The notes: generated by a model from the sequence alone, not told the origin. DNA of 64,000 nt from Henckelia pumila (GCF_033568475.1 NC_133123.1:24414622-24478621), one strand, 5' to 3'; counted from the stretch's first letter, positions 45,246 to 56,733 are shown. Made by a program: numbers and translations.

Positions 45246-45936
45246 GGCTACGCGCGGGATATATTAGTCATTTTGGTTAAGTTGATTAAAATATCATGAA
45301 AACATACATTTCAATGATGAGAATTGTGTTGGGGAAACAACATATTGATTTTTAAATAAATTATGCGAATTTTTTTTAATATTTCAAAGTGAATGATCCT
45401 CTAGGTACGGTGTGTGGTTCAGCCCGGGCTATATGTTATAAGAAATTAAATTATATATTTAAAAAATTGATTGGTATTAAAATTTTTTCATATCTAATTT
45501 CTTTGCGGTGTGTATATATCATATATATATATATATATGTTGATCAAAATTTGTAGAAGACAACTCATACAACTAGAAAATATAATTTGAAATCAATTAT
45601 ATATAATTATTTAAAATGATAGTATATATATGTAAATTGTTATCATGTGACTTGAATTGCACATGATGGTTAGTTTCATTGCAATAGTATTATACTTAAA
45701 AAATCAAACAAGTTTTCTGACAATAATTTTCTCTTCGATCGTTTACGTACCCTATGGTAATTATGTGGATCCGTTTCGTCCTCGTAAATACTTTGATTAA
45801 GATTGGATTTTGTGCAGAATTTTAAATTAATTTATACACTAAAAAAGTATTGAAAAGGAAATATTTTTTTGGTCGATCATCGGAATATTCAATTCTTATC
45901 AATAAACGCCCATGATTAGGTGGTTGGTAAAATATA

Positions 45937-46541
45937 GGGGAAATGACATATATCACCCCTGTGAAATCTCGAGTTTGCTGATAATTTCGTATGAAAGTTT
46001 TTTGAGCTAGTGGTCCCCCGTGATTCTAGATCTGTAGCATACACCCCTTCTGGTTAAAAAATGACGAAAATGTCATTTGACTTTTTTGAACTCTTTAATT
46101 TATCATATTTTATTGAAAATTTAAATGAAAACATCAATGCATTAACTTATATTTTCAATTAAGTTTATTTATAAAATCACTTTAATTAATTTAAATATTA
46201 AATTGTATTTAAAAAATAATTAAATTTATTACATAATTTAATTTAATAATAAAATTTACTATTAAAAAATATTTCATGTATAACAAATATTAATAAAAAA
46301 TAATTATATATAATTTTCATAGTTGTTTAACTAAGATTTTATTATTTTATTCAATTAAATATAGAATTATAAAAAAAATTAGTTTAACTATTTATTTAAG
46401 TAGGGATTTTCGTCATTTTTTTCTTGAAATAGTGTGTATGCTACAGATCTAGAATCACATGGGGCTATTAACTTAAAAAATTTTCATAGGGGGTTATTAG
46501 CAAACCCGAGATTTTACAAGGGTGATATATGTAATTTCTCA
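45937..46541. mobile_element. MULE-type MITE (family 2), copy 1
   Basis: Long inverted ends (GGGGAAATGACATATATCACCC against GGGTGATATATGTAATTTCTC) are flanked by perfect 9-bp repeats TAAAATATA (45928-45936 and 46542-46550). The GATTCTAGATCTGTAGCATACAC block is also present in inverted sense near the other end. 605 bp, non-coding. Siblings at 50519 and 51201. Confidence 0.92.
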
Positions 46542-46550
46542 TAAAATATA

Positions 46551-47259
46551 TTTTAGCATCACAATCGTTGAATTTTTCTTGTAGAACGCACAAAACTTGC
46601 AAATTAAGTTTGTTTGATTTGTTTGACACTTTTTTCTATTAAGTTGCTCCCACTTAAAATTTCTCTCCAAAAGCATGAAATCGCGAATTTTTTGGTCCCA
46701 TCAGCTTTAGCAACCATCTTATCAGACCAAAATTGAACGTTGGTGGTAGATTCATTAAATAGCTAAAATTCAAAAGTTAATGTAGCAAGGACAAACATTA
46801 AAAAATGAGTATATAACAAAAGACAAATTATTGTACCACATAAATTATTTTCCTGTATAAAAATATGTTTTTCTTCCATAATCGCAAGTCGCAACTAAGA
46901 TTTTTGTGATTTAACCATATCTCAGCTTGTCCGTTTCTTTTAGGTAATCTTCTTTCATTCTTAAACTCCAAACACCATCAAATCACCATTTAGGCTCTTT
47001 TTCTTTTCTTTTCTTTTCGTTCGGTGTTGCGTCCATATGCCGAACTCATTGGAATTCATATCTGCTTCCACCATTTTAACTCGATTTCATAACATCAACC
47101 TATACGCAATCAAAATTCATGATTTAATTTGAAACTAAAAAATCAATTTAAAAGATAAAATTGATTTCACCAGCTTCATATTTTTGCAGTGAATATAACT
47201 TTGATATTCACATAATACATTAGTGCTCCAACAATTAAAATCATGCATATATGATTAAA
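46551..47259. other. Intergenic, nothing recognised
   Basis: No gene or bounded repeat; contains a TTTTC-rich tract near 46998-47018. Confidence 0.5.
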
Positions 47260-47520
47260 AGTCAGTTTGGTTACATAAGTATTTTATTTTAAAAAGTGAT
47301 TTTTTAAGTTGGTTTTTAAAAGAACTTTTTAAAGTACGTAAAAGCTGTAATAAATTTGTGTTTGGATAAATAGATTGAAAGCATTTTTTAAGTTGAGTAA
47401 TAAAAAGAACATTTGAAAAACTATAAATATGAGTTTTTAAAAAATCACTTATTTTGGTTTAATTAATAAGTACTTTTAAAAGTACTTCAAATCTATCCAA
47501 ACACATTTGAAACAATAAAA
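47260..47520. mobile_element. Foldback MITE
   Basis: GTCAGTTTGGTTACATAAGT...TTTTAAAAAGTG arms are mirrored by CACTTATTTTGG...AAATCTATCCAAACACATTTG. It has the typical 'GTTTGG...CCAAAC' ends of plant foldback MITEs. Target duplication not resolved. Confidence 0.5.
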
Positions 47521-47579
47521 AAACTTTATATATATATATATAAAACTTTTTATCTTAATTCAGAAGTTAAAATGCTAAC

Positions 47580-47740
47580 AGAAGAACAATTTCTGTTAAG
47601 AAATGAACTTGCGTCTAACTCAATCTCAAAAGTTAGCTCCAAAAGGAAGGATTGTATTTGTCTATATATTAAGCGCCCAGGATATTTACCAAACCGATTT
47701 GGGATACAACTAACAAACCAACAAGTTAACCCTACTCATA
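47580..47740. repeat. Dispersed repeat fragment
   Basis: The phrase CTAACTCAATCTCAAAAGTTAGCTC...GGATTGTATTTGTCTATATA...CAAACCGATTTGGGATACAAC matches a motif I know as recurrent in many plant genomes. It is associated with unclassified transposon ends and is not a gene. Confidence 0.35.
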
Positions 47741-47968
47741 GTAACGAGTGTAGGGATCGTTGTCACGAGTAGGTATGGATTTAATTGTGCTAAATATAAT
47801 ATAAATATAACAAAATAACATAAGAGAGTTTTTAAATATTTGTGCTAGATAAAGTATAGAGATCAGACAATTACAGATTTGATATTTATCAGCAATAGAT
47901 TACACAAGTAAAACTAGTTGACCAATCTAGCCATCAAACGAATTATCAATAAACAAAAAAAAAGGTAA

Positions 47969-48142
47969 AAACTCTTGTAAAGCGGTATCACGGGTTTATT
48001 TTTGAGACGGATATCTTATTATCCATGAAAAAATATTATTTTTTATGCTAAAAATATTAACTTTTATTGTGAATATATATGGATATGATTGACTCATCTC
48101 ACAGATAAAGATAAGAACGCCTCACAAGAGACCTACTCAATA
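47969..48142. mobile_element. GAGACGGTCTCA-type MITE, degenerate
   Basis: TGAGACGGATATCTTATTATCCATGAA... and the distal CATCTCACAGATAAAGATAAGAACGCCTCAC correspond to the inverted ends of the family at 38816-38985. Confidence 0.5.
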
Positions 48143-49360
48143 AATAATTGATACTCGATTCATAAATCAATCAAAATATGCAAACATCAAATCTCACAAG
48201 TCAATAAATTAAATTGTCAACGTTTTATCTTTCTCAACCAACAATTAAAGTTTGGCCACGCAAGGTCGTTTATAAAATATAAACCAAACTAGAGAATTTT
48301 AGTATAAAAACATATGAAAAGCAAAGGACAAGTAAAAGAATGAAAAACTAGTCCTAAAATATGTATATATACAAAAGTTAATTAAGTCTCAGCTCAAGTC
48401 ACGTAAGTGCCTAAGATCAAGAAATTAAATATTTTTCCTTCTTGAATGCTATTATTTTTTCCCTCTTGGGTTCTTATGTTACTTGTCCGTTACATTCAGC
48501 TAATCTTCTTTCCGTTTTAAACTCCATACACGGCTCACGTCCATGTTAACCATCAATAAAATCATGTTAAAAACTATAAAATCAATTTAAACAATTAAAA
48601 TTCATCTAACCACTATTATAAATTAACTCAAATAAATATAATAAAATATTATCTCATTATTAACTCTTAAAATAAAAATTATTAAAATTATCGAAAATTA
48701 AAATATGTAGGATTGACAACATATATAGAGGGCAAATATAACACCCTAGAATTTCGAAGTGACCACCTAGATCACATGAAAATTATTTTGTTAAATTAAA
48801 ATGATTTATTTTATTCATGATAAGTAAATTTATCTTAAATGGTTATTTTATGATTTAAAGTTTTAAGCTGGGATTTTAATGTTTTATTTGCGACGGAGTT
48901 TTGATGAATTTCAGGAGATGAATTCGGGGTGATTTCCGAAGAAAGATACCCGAGCATGGAAAAAAAAATCTACACTTATTTTATGAAAATTACGGACGTT
49001 ACAAATATATCGCAAAAAAATAAACATACATACTGAAATTTAGTTTTCTCGTAAGTTTAATTTGAATGTACCAAAATTTATTTATGTAATCAGTTGTCTT
49101 TGATCCGTTTGTGCATTGTAGATCTCGTGTCTAGGAAAAGGGACCTTCTTTTATGTACCATTAAAACCAATTCTGACTACTCGGAGGGTAAAAACCATTA
49201 AACCAAAATAGGTCAAAATTAATTAAAAGACGAATTTGGCTATCCACTCTGCGTGTGTGCATGTATGTATATAAATGAAAATATGAAATATGTGTTTAGT
49301 TAATTTATAGATATTTTAAAATTATAACTGCTAGCTAGTTTTCTATTTGTTACCTCATGA
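48143..49360. other. Intergenic, possible LTR debris
   Basis: No gene is seen. About 48730-48960 (AACACCCTAGAATTTCGAAGTGACC...GATGAATTCGGGGTGATTTCCGAAG) has the flavour of a gypsy LTR fragment but has no defined ends. Confidence 0.35.
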
Positions 49361-50000
49361 GTAGGCCCGTCACGTGCTTGAGCCCCAATGAAGACCCATA
49401 ACCAAAGGATATATAGAGTTGGTCCATGAGAGAAATGTGGAAGAAGGTGTATGTTGACTCCGAAGGGTGAGGGAGAGCCCCATCTAGTTGGACCCTAGTA
49501 ATGAGGTGTCTAAGGTAAGTCAAAAGCTTGTGAAAATTTGGAATGAAGATGTGAAAGAGTATATGGAGAGTTCAGAAGAAGGAGGTGGAGGAGAGGCTCA
49601 CCTATGGTGGGCGACCCCTAGGGTGGGTGACCCCTAAGGCGGGCGACCCCCAGGAGGGACGAGCCCTAGGGTGGTAAGCTTGGTTTTGTGTTTTGGTTTT
49701 CTTTGGAGGGTGAGCCCTAAGGAAGTGGGCCGTGAACTACACACTCGTGGTCCCCTACTTTACCTCCTATAAATACGGGTTTGATCTCTCCATTTGAATT
49801 TAATTCACTTTCATTTTGAGGGGCGCCTAAGCTTCTCTTTCTCTTATTCATTCACGTCTCTGACTTGAGCGTCGGAGGGGCTACGCCAAGATACCCTCCT
49901 GGCCCCTTCTAACATTATTTGCTTGATTTCAGGTTCATCTCTAGACTTAAAGCTTTGGACTTGAGTGAGATCGAAACCCTCAAATTTTAGTGAGTATCGC
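49361..50000 (+). mobile_element. LTR fragment of a retrotransposon
   Basis: GC-richer tract with short tandem GGGTGGGTGACCCCTA / GGCGGGCGACCCCCA repeats (49600-49675). A TATA box, CCTATAAATACGGG, lies at 49768-49781. The downstream CTGACTTGAGCGTCGGAGGGG...TACGCCAAGATACCCTCCTGGCCCC segment (49860-49907) is a hallmark of several plant LTR/TRIM-type retrotransposons. It is probably a solo or truncated LTR on the plus strand. No coding sequence. Confidence 0.6.
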
Positions 50001-50518
50001 TATTCATATAGTCAATACTAAAGTAAATTTTAGTTAAGCGTATTCTTTTCTCGTTTTTACATTTCTTTATGAAAAAATATGTTTTAATATATTTAATTTT
50101 TATTTGTCGGATATGTACGTATTCCAATCTCGCAATATGCATGTTCCATATAATTTTTTTTTCTTATGGTTCCATATTTCTCATTCTTATTCAATCTTAT
50201 TTGGATGCAAATATTTAAATATAATCCGACTCCTTTTGACAATTTTAATTTACATGCAATCATTAGATATAATCTGCATCAAGGGTGGAGGCGCATATTA
50301 AGTGACAACAATGTGCTCGACGATGGTGTCGCTATCAATTTCCAGCGATGACTATTATAGTTTCGTTCTTTTGACTTGTGGTCTATGCGTTATTTTTTTA
50401 AAGTTTTCTGTTTAAGTGTGAGACATATAAAAAGAATAATAATTGAGATACTTTATGTTCGAGGACCACAATATATTTTATTTTTAAATTTTAATTTAAT
50501 TCAGAAGTATATTTTTTA

Positions 50519-50966
50519 GGGTAAATTGCATATATCACCCCTGTGAAATCGCGTGTTTGCTGATAATCCCCTATGAAAATTTTTTGAGCTAGAAGCCCCT
50601 TATGATTTTAAATATGTAGCATACACCCCCTTCTGGCTAAAAAATGACTAAAATGCCCTTAATGTTATATTATAATTTAATATTAAAATATATTTGGTGT
50701 ATGACAAATATTATGATAAAATAATTATATATAATTTTAATAGCTATTTAAATAAAATTTGATTATTTTACTCAATTAAATATAGAATTATAAAACAAAA
50801 TTAATTTAATTATTTATTTAAGCAAGGGTATTTTTGTCAATTTTTAACTGAAAAATGTGTGTATGCTACAAATCTAGAATCACAGGGGGTTATTAGCTTA
50901 AAAAAATTTCATAGGGAGTTATTAGCAAACTCGGGATTTCACAGGGGTGATATATGCAATTTTCCC
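50519..50966. mobile_element. MULE-type MITE (family 2), copy 2
   Basis: Begins GGGTAAATTGCATATATCAC and ends GTGATATATGCAATTTTCCC. It is flanked by perfect 9-bp repeats TATTTTTTA (50510-50518 and 50967-50975). 448 bp, non-coding. Confidence 0.93.
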
Positions 50967-51200
50967 TATTTTTTAACTAATTTTTTAGACATTTTTCAAT
51001 GCGAAAAAAGTTATTTAAAATAAAATTTTTGTTTAATATGAAATACCCACGGTAACGTCAATACATGCATGGGAAAAAATTTCAATTTAATAAAGGCTTA
51101 ATAATATATAGATATTAAAATTTTCTCAATCATTAAAAGTGACCCACATAAAAAAATATTAATAATGTGTCAATTAATCCATGAGCCCAAAACAAATAAA

Positions 51201-51524
51201 GGAAAAATTGCATATATCACCCTTGTGAAATCCCGTGTTAGCTAATAACCCCTGTGAAAATTTTTTAAGCTAATAACTCCCTGTGATTCTAGATTTATAG
51301 CATACACACCCCTTCAGGCTAAAAAATGACGAAAATGCCCTTAACTTTTATGTACTATTTAATTTATCATTTATTTTATGTAGGGGTATTTTCGTCATTT
51401 TTTAACTGAAAAGGGTGTCTATGCTACAAATCTAGAATTACAGGGGGTTATTAGCTTAAAAAATTTTCACAGGGGGTTATTAGCTAACACGGGATTTTAC
51501 AAAGGTGATATATGCAATTTCCCC
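51201..51524. mobile_element. MULE-type MITE (family 2), copy 3
   Basis: Begins GGAAAAATTGCATATATCAC and ends GTGATATATGCAATTTCCCC. It is flanked by perfect 9-bp repeats ACAAATAAA (51192-51200 and 51525-51533). At 324 bp it is the shortest of the three. Confidence 0.93.
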
Positions 51525-51599
51525 ACAAATAAATAAAAAATTTTATTAAAAAATTGAAATTTGCTCAATCATTAAAATGACCCACTTAAAAAACATTAA

Positions 51600-52766
51600 G
51601 GGTAAAAATCCCGGCTCGGTCCTAAATATTTGGACACATTATCGATTCAGTCCTAAATCTTTTTACGTTTCCGGTTTCATCCCAAATGTTTCTCAAAAGT
51701 TTTCAGTTCAGTCCTAAATGTTTTTAATTTTCCGATTTCATCCCAAATATTTTCCAAAAATTTTCGGTTCAGTCGTAAATTTTTTTACGTTCCCGGTTTT
51801 GTCCCAAATGTTTCTTAAAAGTTTTCGGTTTGATCATTCCATCTACTCGTGAATTAAAACTAACATAATGCATCACGTGTCATTCACACGTTGTAAAAGC
51901 TCGATAACCCCATATTGAAATCTCTAACTTTCGTTTTACTTGTTTCATTGTTTTATTTCTTTCTCAAAGAAGTCGAAAAATCCTTGGTTAAAGACGGCCT
52001 TTGGCCTTCCATCAAGCACCATGTTGGTTATTGGTGGTCCCTCGGAGATAACATTCAAGGACTGCGAGATGAAATTCGTTATTTGGAGAGGGACAAACAC
52101 GATATGGATCAAAGGCTTGAAGAGGCTCAGATTCGTGCGGAGAGAGCTATGAATGTTGTCGTTGATTGGTCAAATGAAGGAACTCTGAAGCTCGAGGAGG
52201 CCACGGGGATCTTGCGAGGGTACGATAATATTAAGGTTTGGAGTAAAATCGTGCGGTACTCGGTGGACAAGAATGCCAAGAGGACTGCACAAGGCATTGA
52301 AAAACTCCAAAAAGATCGGAATTACATCGTTTATATTTGTCCCGCCCCTCCACCATCCATAGTGTCCATCTATGACAAACAATCTATAGAGTTTGAATCC
52401 AGAAGACAGGTCGAGAAAGAAATCATGGGAGTCTTTGAATGATGACCATGTCCATGTGATAGACATTTGCGGTGTAGGAGGAGCCAGAAAGACAACCATG
52501 GCTTAAAGAATTGTGAACAAAGTGAGAAACAAAACTATGGAACAAGTTAAACGAAATTCAGAGATTTCAATCTGGGGTTTTGGGGCTTTTACAACGTATG
52601 AATGTCATGTGATGTATTCTGTTAGTTTTAAAGTACGAGTAGATGGAAGGATGAAACCGAAAACTTTTGGAAAATATTTGGGACGAAAACGAAAATGTAA
52701 ACACATTTACGACCGAACTAGGAATGTGTCCATACATTTAGGATATATTGAACCATAATTTTCCCC
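51600..52766. mobile_element. Pack-MULE-like element carrying a resistance-gene fragment
   Basis: The element has inverted ends (GGGTAAAAATCCCGG...TTTGGACACATTATCGATTCAG against the complement of ...GGAATGTGTCCATACATTTAGGAT...TTTTCCCC). It is flanked by near-identical 9-bp repeats AAACATTAA (51591-51599) and AAATATTAA (52767-52775). The left arm contains 55-60-bp tandem repeats of CGGTTTCATCCCAAATGTTT (51655-51830), complemented near 52640-52700. The interior is a host-like coding fragment (51930-52560) with higher GC than the arms. This is the layout of a Pack-MULE. Confidence 0.8.
51930..52560 (+). pseudogene. Captured CC-NBS-LRR resistance-gene fragment
   Basis: The frame is open from about 51915 to the TGA at 52440-52442 but begins without an ATG. 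The peptide is the coiled-coil start of a plant CNL immune receptor: LRDEIRYLERDKHDMDQRLE and AERAMNVVVDW, then a KNAKRTAQGIEKLQ helix and a PAPPPSI linker, then FESRRQVEKEIM before the NB-ARC domain. After a one-base shift near 52430, the next frame continues into the P-loop, DICGVGGARKTTMA, with the Walker A sequence altered (usual GxGGxGKTT). It then meets a TAA at 52504-52506, followed by RIVNKVRN. NB-ARC and LRR regions are absent. It cannot encode a receptor. Intact full-length CNL relatives should exist elsewhere in the genome. Confidence 0.75.
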
Positions 52767-53089
52767 AAATATTAATGATGTGTCAATTAATATATGAATT
52801 CAAGACAAATAAATAAAAAAAATGTATTAAAAATTGAAATTTGTACAGGGAGATTCGAACCGTGGTCTCCTATTGCCTAGGAGAAATTAACATGCCATTT
52901 AGACTTAAAGCCTAACCATTAATCATAGACAGTTGATTAAATATATAAACATGTTTGATTAAAAATTAATATATAATACTCAAGATTTTTAAATTTTCGG
53001 AGGGCCATCCTCATGTAGATGTGCCTTGTCTGTGCATCAAACGTGAAAAATAATTTAACTATTTGTTGATATTTTTTTAATATAATTTT

Positions 53090-53370
53090 TTTTTCGGTCC
53101 TGTATATTTATCTCTTTGCGATTTTGATCTTTTTTATTGTTAGATTAGAGTTTGGTCCTCTATCTTCTTTTTTTTTGGAGAGTTGCTCCTCTGTCTTTGT
53201 GTGTGTGTGCCTTTTAGTCATTTATCTAAAGTAGCGCTGATGTGGGATAGTCCATGTTATAGTATCACATAAGCCTTCCTGATTAAAAAAACTAGAATTG
53301 TCATGCGAGACTAAAACTAAAATTTGAAAATATAAAAGAGCAAAAATCATAATAATATTATTCTAAATTT
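53090..53370. mobile_element. MULE-type MITE relic
   Basis: TTTCGGTCCTGTATATTTATCTCTTTGCGATTTTGATC at the left and ATGCGAGACTAAAACTAAAATTTG...GCAAAAATCATAA at the right, around a GCGCTGATGTGGGA centre, parallel the element at 37230-37530. No clear target duplication. Confidence 0.5.
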
Positions 53371-53509
53371 ATCAGTAGATATTAAATAAATGATAAGAAA
53401 TAACATATGTAAAATACAAAATTAAAAAAATAAATAAAAACTATTCCGGCTTCTGCATGGGTACTGTAAGGAAATTGGGGTTGCACATAACCAGTTTGAG
53501 GTGCTGTCA

Positions 53510-54300
53510 CAAAGTGTTGGCAACACCTAAAAAAACACTTTGAATTATGCAGCAGAAAATAATTAAAACGTGAATAAAATAAACTAGCAACCACTAAAAT
53601 AGACTCAAGAATAATTAAACAATAGTATAAAATACTCTTGCAGTGTCTCGGGGGAAAACTTTCACTAGAAAATGATCAAAGAGTTTTACAAACCCTAAAA
53701 CTAGCTATTATTGTAAAAAATTATTTTCTCAAAACATGTGAGAAAATAAATAATAAAACAAACAAACAAACTCCTAAAAATTCTATGCAAGATAGAATAA
53801 ATAAACGAAGCAAGGAGTTGGTCCTAGATGCCAAAACACGATGAGAGCTACAACACTTTCGATCACCAATCTTCAAGTGCTCTCCAAATCTTCAAGGCAA
53901 ATAGGTAGAACACGACCTTAAACAAGCTTCATAAATTCTTCAGAATTCTCTCAATATTTACGTGTATGAAGCTCTTAGCAAAACTCTCTCTCGGTCGTCT
54001 CTCTTCTCTAAGACTTCACGTCTAATAAATAAGCATGAAGAATCCTTTCTTGTAGATGTTTTCTTGTAGACGTAGAATTCTAGATATTGTCCCTTTTTTA
54101 TCAACTCAAATCTACAAAGCTAAGGAATAAAATCATTAGAGATGAGATAATAAATATTATAATACGATTAATCATATCTCAAATCTAAATAACTAAGCAA
54201 ATAAACGATTTAAAACTTGTTGTCAAAGAAAGACAAAAGATCATAATTAATCTTTTTAAATTAGAAAAAATTTAAGAAATAAATACTCCTTTCAGGTACT
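53510..54300 (-). mobile_element. LTR relic, minus strand
   Basis: On the minus strand it ends ...ATTATTTTCTGCTGCATAATTC...GTGTTGCCAACAC, a style typical of plant copia LTRs, similar to but not the same as 40730-41600. A TATA-like TTATTTATTAGACG lies at about 54019-54032. No polypurine tract or coding region is seen beside it. Confidence 0.4.
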
Positions 54301-54419
54301 AGAATAGATTTTTAAGTTGAAGATGACCTGAGAATATAAAAGCTCTTGTAATCACCACCAAAATCAAATATACGTAATTTATGAGTATATTCAAAGACAG
54401 TGTCACCTCATGTATCGTT

Positions 54420-54580
54420 GCGTTCATGATCAGTGCTCGTTTTTCCGAGATTGTACTCCCTAGAAGAGTAAGTTAAAGCTCAAGTAATATGCATGCAATT
54501 TCGTTCAAGTTCGCGAAACCATCGAACCCTTGACTGCAGCCTACTACTGTTGAATTAATATCGGGTCCGATAGTTAACTG
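54420..54580 (-). pseudogene. Dirigent gene fragment
   Basis: On the minus strand a short frame reads LTIGPDINSTVVGCSQGF followed by GFANLNEIA, clearly the GPDxNSxxVGRRQGxxGFxDLN core. A stop then interrupts it, and the next stretch reads LLGSTISEK, matching LYNGSTIS. It is closest to gene B (GPDINS, GFADLN). No signal peptide region or C-terminus remains. Confidence 0.8.
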
Positions 54581-55154
54581 ATCATAATATCTTGTGTGAG
54601 TATTATATATTGCCCGATTTAGGACAATCTTAAATGCAAAATACAATGTCGCCTCTGCTTTGATTTTTAGTTATCGGCTTGATTTTTAAGTGATCACAAA
54701 ACGTTGGATAAATTTTAGTCTGCGCTAGCTTAAACATCCAAAAGAAAGTAAGTAAATAATAAACATATTATTTAATATATATTTCTGCTTTTAGGTTTTT
54801 TCTCAATCTTCCTATATATAAACGTTCTGCCTCTTTTGTCCATGTAAATCAAGTCTCGTTTTGTTTAGTGAAAATGGTCATACAAGAGATCTCGATTTGA
54901 CCAATCTTCCCCATGCATAATGAGATTGAAAAATGGATTTATAAAATTGCCAAATTTTTTTTTTTTAAAAAAAAAGCAATCTAAAAATTAAGATGGCATT
55001 TATTACCATTTGATTGGATCTTATATTGTATATATACATTATGACATCTTTTGATAATTCCATTTGAAAGATTAAATGATCTAGTTACATCTTATATATT
55101 CTAGATGACATCTCATGAAATAGTAAAAATTATACATAACAAAATTAAATATGG

Positions 55155-55484
55155 GAAAAATAATTTTTTTGGTCCATAACTTGTTCATTTTTTGGTTTTA
55201 GTCCATTAATTTTTCAAATTTATGTTTGGGTAAACTAACTAATTTTAGTTTTCGGGTATTTTGGTCCAACTGCAGATGATGTGGCACCGGAAAATGCTGA
55301 TGTGACATCGAAAAATGATGATGTGGCACCGAAAAATGCTGACATGTTTAGCTGTCACGTCAGCATTGGACCAAAATCACTAAAAATTAAAAGTTAGTAT
55401 ACCAAAACCAAATTTTGAAAAGTTAATGGACCAAAATTAAACCAAAAAATGGACAACTTATTGGACCAAAAATAGCATTTCTTC
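55155..55484. mobile_element. Foldback element
   Basis: GGGAAAAATAATTTTTTTGGTCC...TTGTTCATTTTTTGGTTTTAGTCC is mirrored by GGACCAAAATTAAACCAAAAAATGGACAA...GGACCAAAAATAGCATTTCTTCC. The centre has three tandem TGATGTGGCACCGAAAAATGC units. It resembles the MULE-type MITEs in style, but no 9-bp duplication survives. Confidence 0.65.
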
Positions 55485-55526
55485 CAGAAATTTATATATA
55501 GATCACATCACATGTCATTCATCTAA

Positions 55527-55997
55527 GGGTGCGTTTGGTACCATAGATTAGGTAAGTTTGTAGGTATTTTTTCAGGTTAATCAATTGTTTGGTTACATTT
55601 TTATTAACACAACTCAATCTCTTATAGGATTGATAAAGGGGTATTCAATGGTTTAAATAAACCCTTCAACCCCCCTCATATAATTTATCCTTTTCTTTAT
55701 CTCTGCCATTAATTCCAAGAATACCCTTTTCCATATCTAAACCTTTCTCTGGGCTTCTTGGTCATGAAAAGAAAAGGGCTTTTGTGTTAATCGGTGGGGA
55801 AGGAAATTAAAAATATTTTTTTAAATTGAGGGTATTTTTGTCCGTAAATAATTAACAACAGATTTATCCCACTTTATAAACATTACACCAAACTCAATAT
55901 CTTTTATCACACCATTTAAAAAATCATCTCTATCCAACAACTAATCATTCCAGTTATTAATCATTCAATTATCTCATCACTCCTATCAAACGTAGCC
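55527..55997. mobile_element. PIF/Harbinger-like MITE
   Basis: GGGTGCGTTTGGTA at the left is mirrored by TATCAAACGTAGCC at the right. It is flanked by TAA on both sides (55524-55526 and 55998-56000). Copy D at about 43124-43133 (CATTCATCTAGATATA) lacks the insertion. A TWA duplication with GTTTGG ends suggests PIF/Harbinger. 471 bp, non-coding. Confidence 0.7.
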
Positions 55998-56160
55998 TAA
56001 ATATGTGATGAATAACTAATTAAGATAATAAATATATCTTACTAGAGAACGTGCATCGATCTTAAGTTTTATTTTATTATTATACACGTGCAGTTCATAT
56101 ATATCTTGCACTTAAGTAGTACAACCAACGTAACATATATAATTATTACCGGCCGCGGGT

Positions 56161-56733
56161 TCAAACATAAGTGATATATAAAGTGTATTTGAAAATAGAG
56201 TCTCCGGTTAAGTTCAACGCGTACGTGCTCAACACAGCAATGCCCCGTGCCAATCGAAAATCTCCGGTACCACCAACAATAGATAACTCTTGTTGATTCT
56301 TCTGCACAGGCCTTCTTCCCATTACAGATATGGTACTTCCATTATACAAGCTGCCCCCATTGAAGATGAAGTTGAAGCTAAAATATAATGCCTTCTCGTT
56401 CAAGTCAGAAAAACCGACCAACCCTTGCCTGCGTCCTATCGCGGGCGAATTAGGATCAGGTTTAGTGGTTACTAGGTTATCCACCATGGCTAACTCGCCA
56501 AAAAGAGTTGGTGAAGTCGAAGTGATGTTAGATCGAGCTATCTCATAAGACGTTTCGCCATTACCCGCTAGAACATCTTGATCGTAAAGCTCGATGATAG
56601 CATATTTTGGTATAGGGAGTAGCTTTATTCTCTGAAACCATGTATCGATCGGTTCCACGCCTTGGCATAATAGAACCATTGCATGAAAATAAGTAAAAAG
56701 GACCAAAGTTATACAAAGCCTCAACTTTGCCAT
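56161..56733 (-). CDS. Dirigent-like protein D
   Basis: Complete dirigent-family protein of 190 residues, ATG at 56733. Signal peptide residues 1-24 (LCITLVLFTYFHAMVLL, cut near CQG). Motifs: IDTWFQRIKLLPIPKYA, ELYDQDVLAGNGETSYEIARSNIT, KPDPNSPAIGRRQGLVGFSDLNE, GSLYNGSTISVMGRR, SIVGGTGDFRLARG and a C-terminal FKYTLYITYV. Closest to gene C. Differences cluster in the strand after GFSDLNE and around the RRPVQKNQQ loop, as expected of surface loops diverging after duplication. Secreted, probably glycosylated (NIT, NGST, NLT). The family's usual job is directing coupling of monolignol-type radicals; substrate not deducible. The HD motif reads QD. Confidence 0.94.
   Translation of the reverse strand: MAKLRLCITLVLFTYFHAMVLLCQGVEPIDTWFQRIKLLPIPKYAIIELYDQDVLAGNGETSYEIARSNITSTSPTLFGELAMVDNLVTTKPDPNSPAIGRRQGLVGFSDLNEKALYFSFNFIFNGGSLYNGSTISVMGRRPVQKNQQELSIVGGTGDFRLARGIAVLSTYALNLTGDSIFKYTLYITYV

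Larger units (their letters stand above)
42960..45730. repeat. Segmental duplication, copy D
   Basis: Carries dirigent gene C and aligns with 55000-57130 (copy E, dirigent gene D). The 3' flank blocks AGATTAAATG, CATGAAATAGTAAAA and CATTCATCTA match, and so do the gene, the upstream leader and the GTTATCATGTGAC block beyond it. Each copy has its own insertions. Confidence 0.75.

Noticed and set aside
53382..53844. Short open frames near the LTR relic
   Set aside because: They cross the LTR end and have no homology I recognise.
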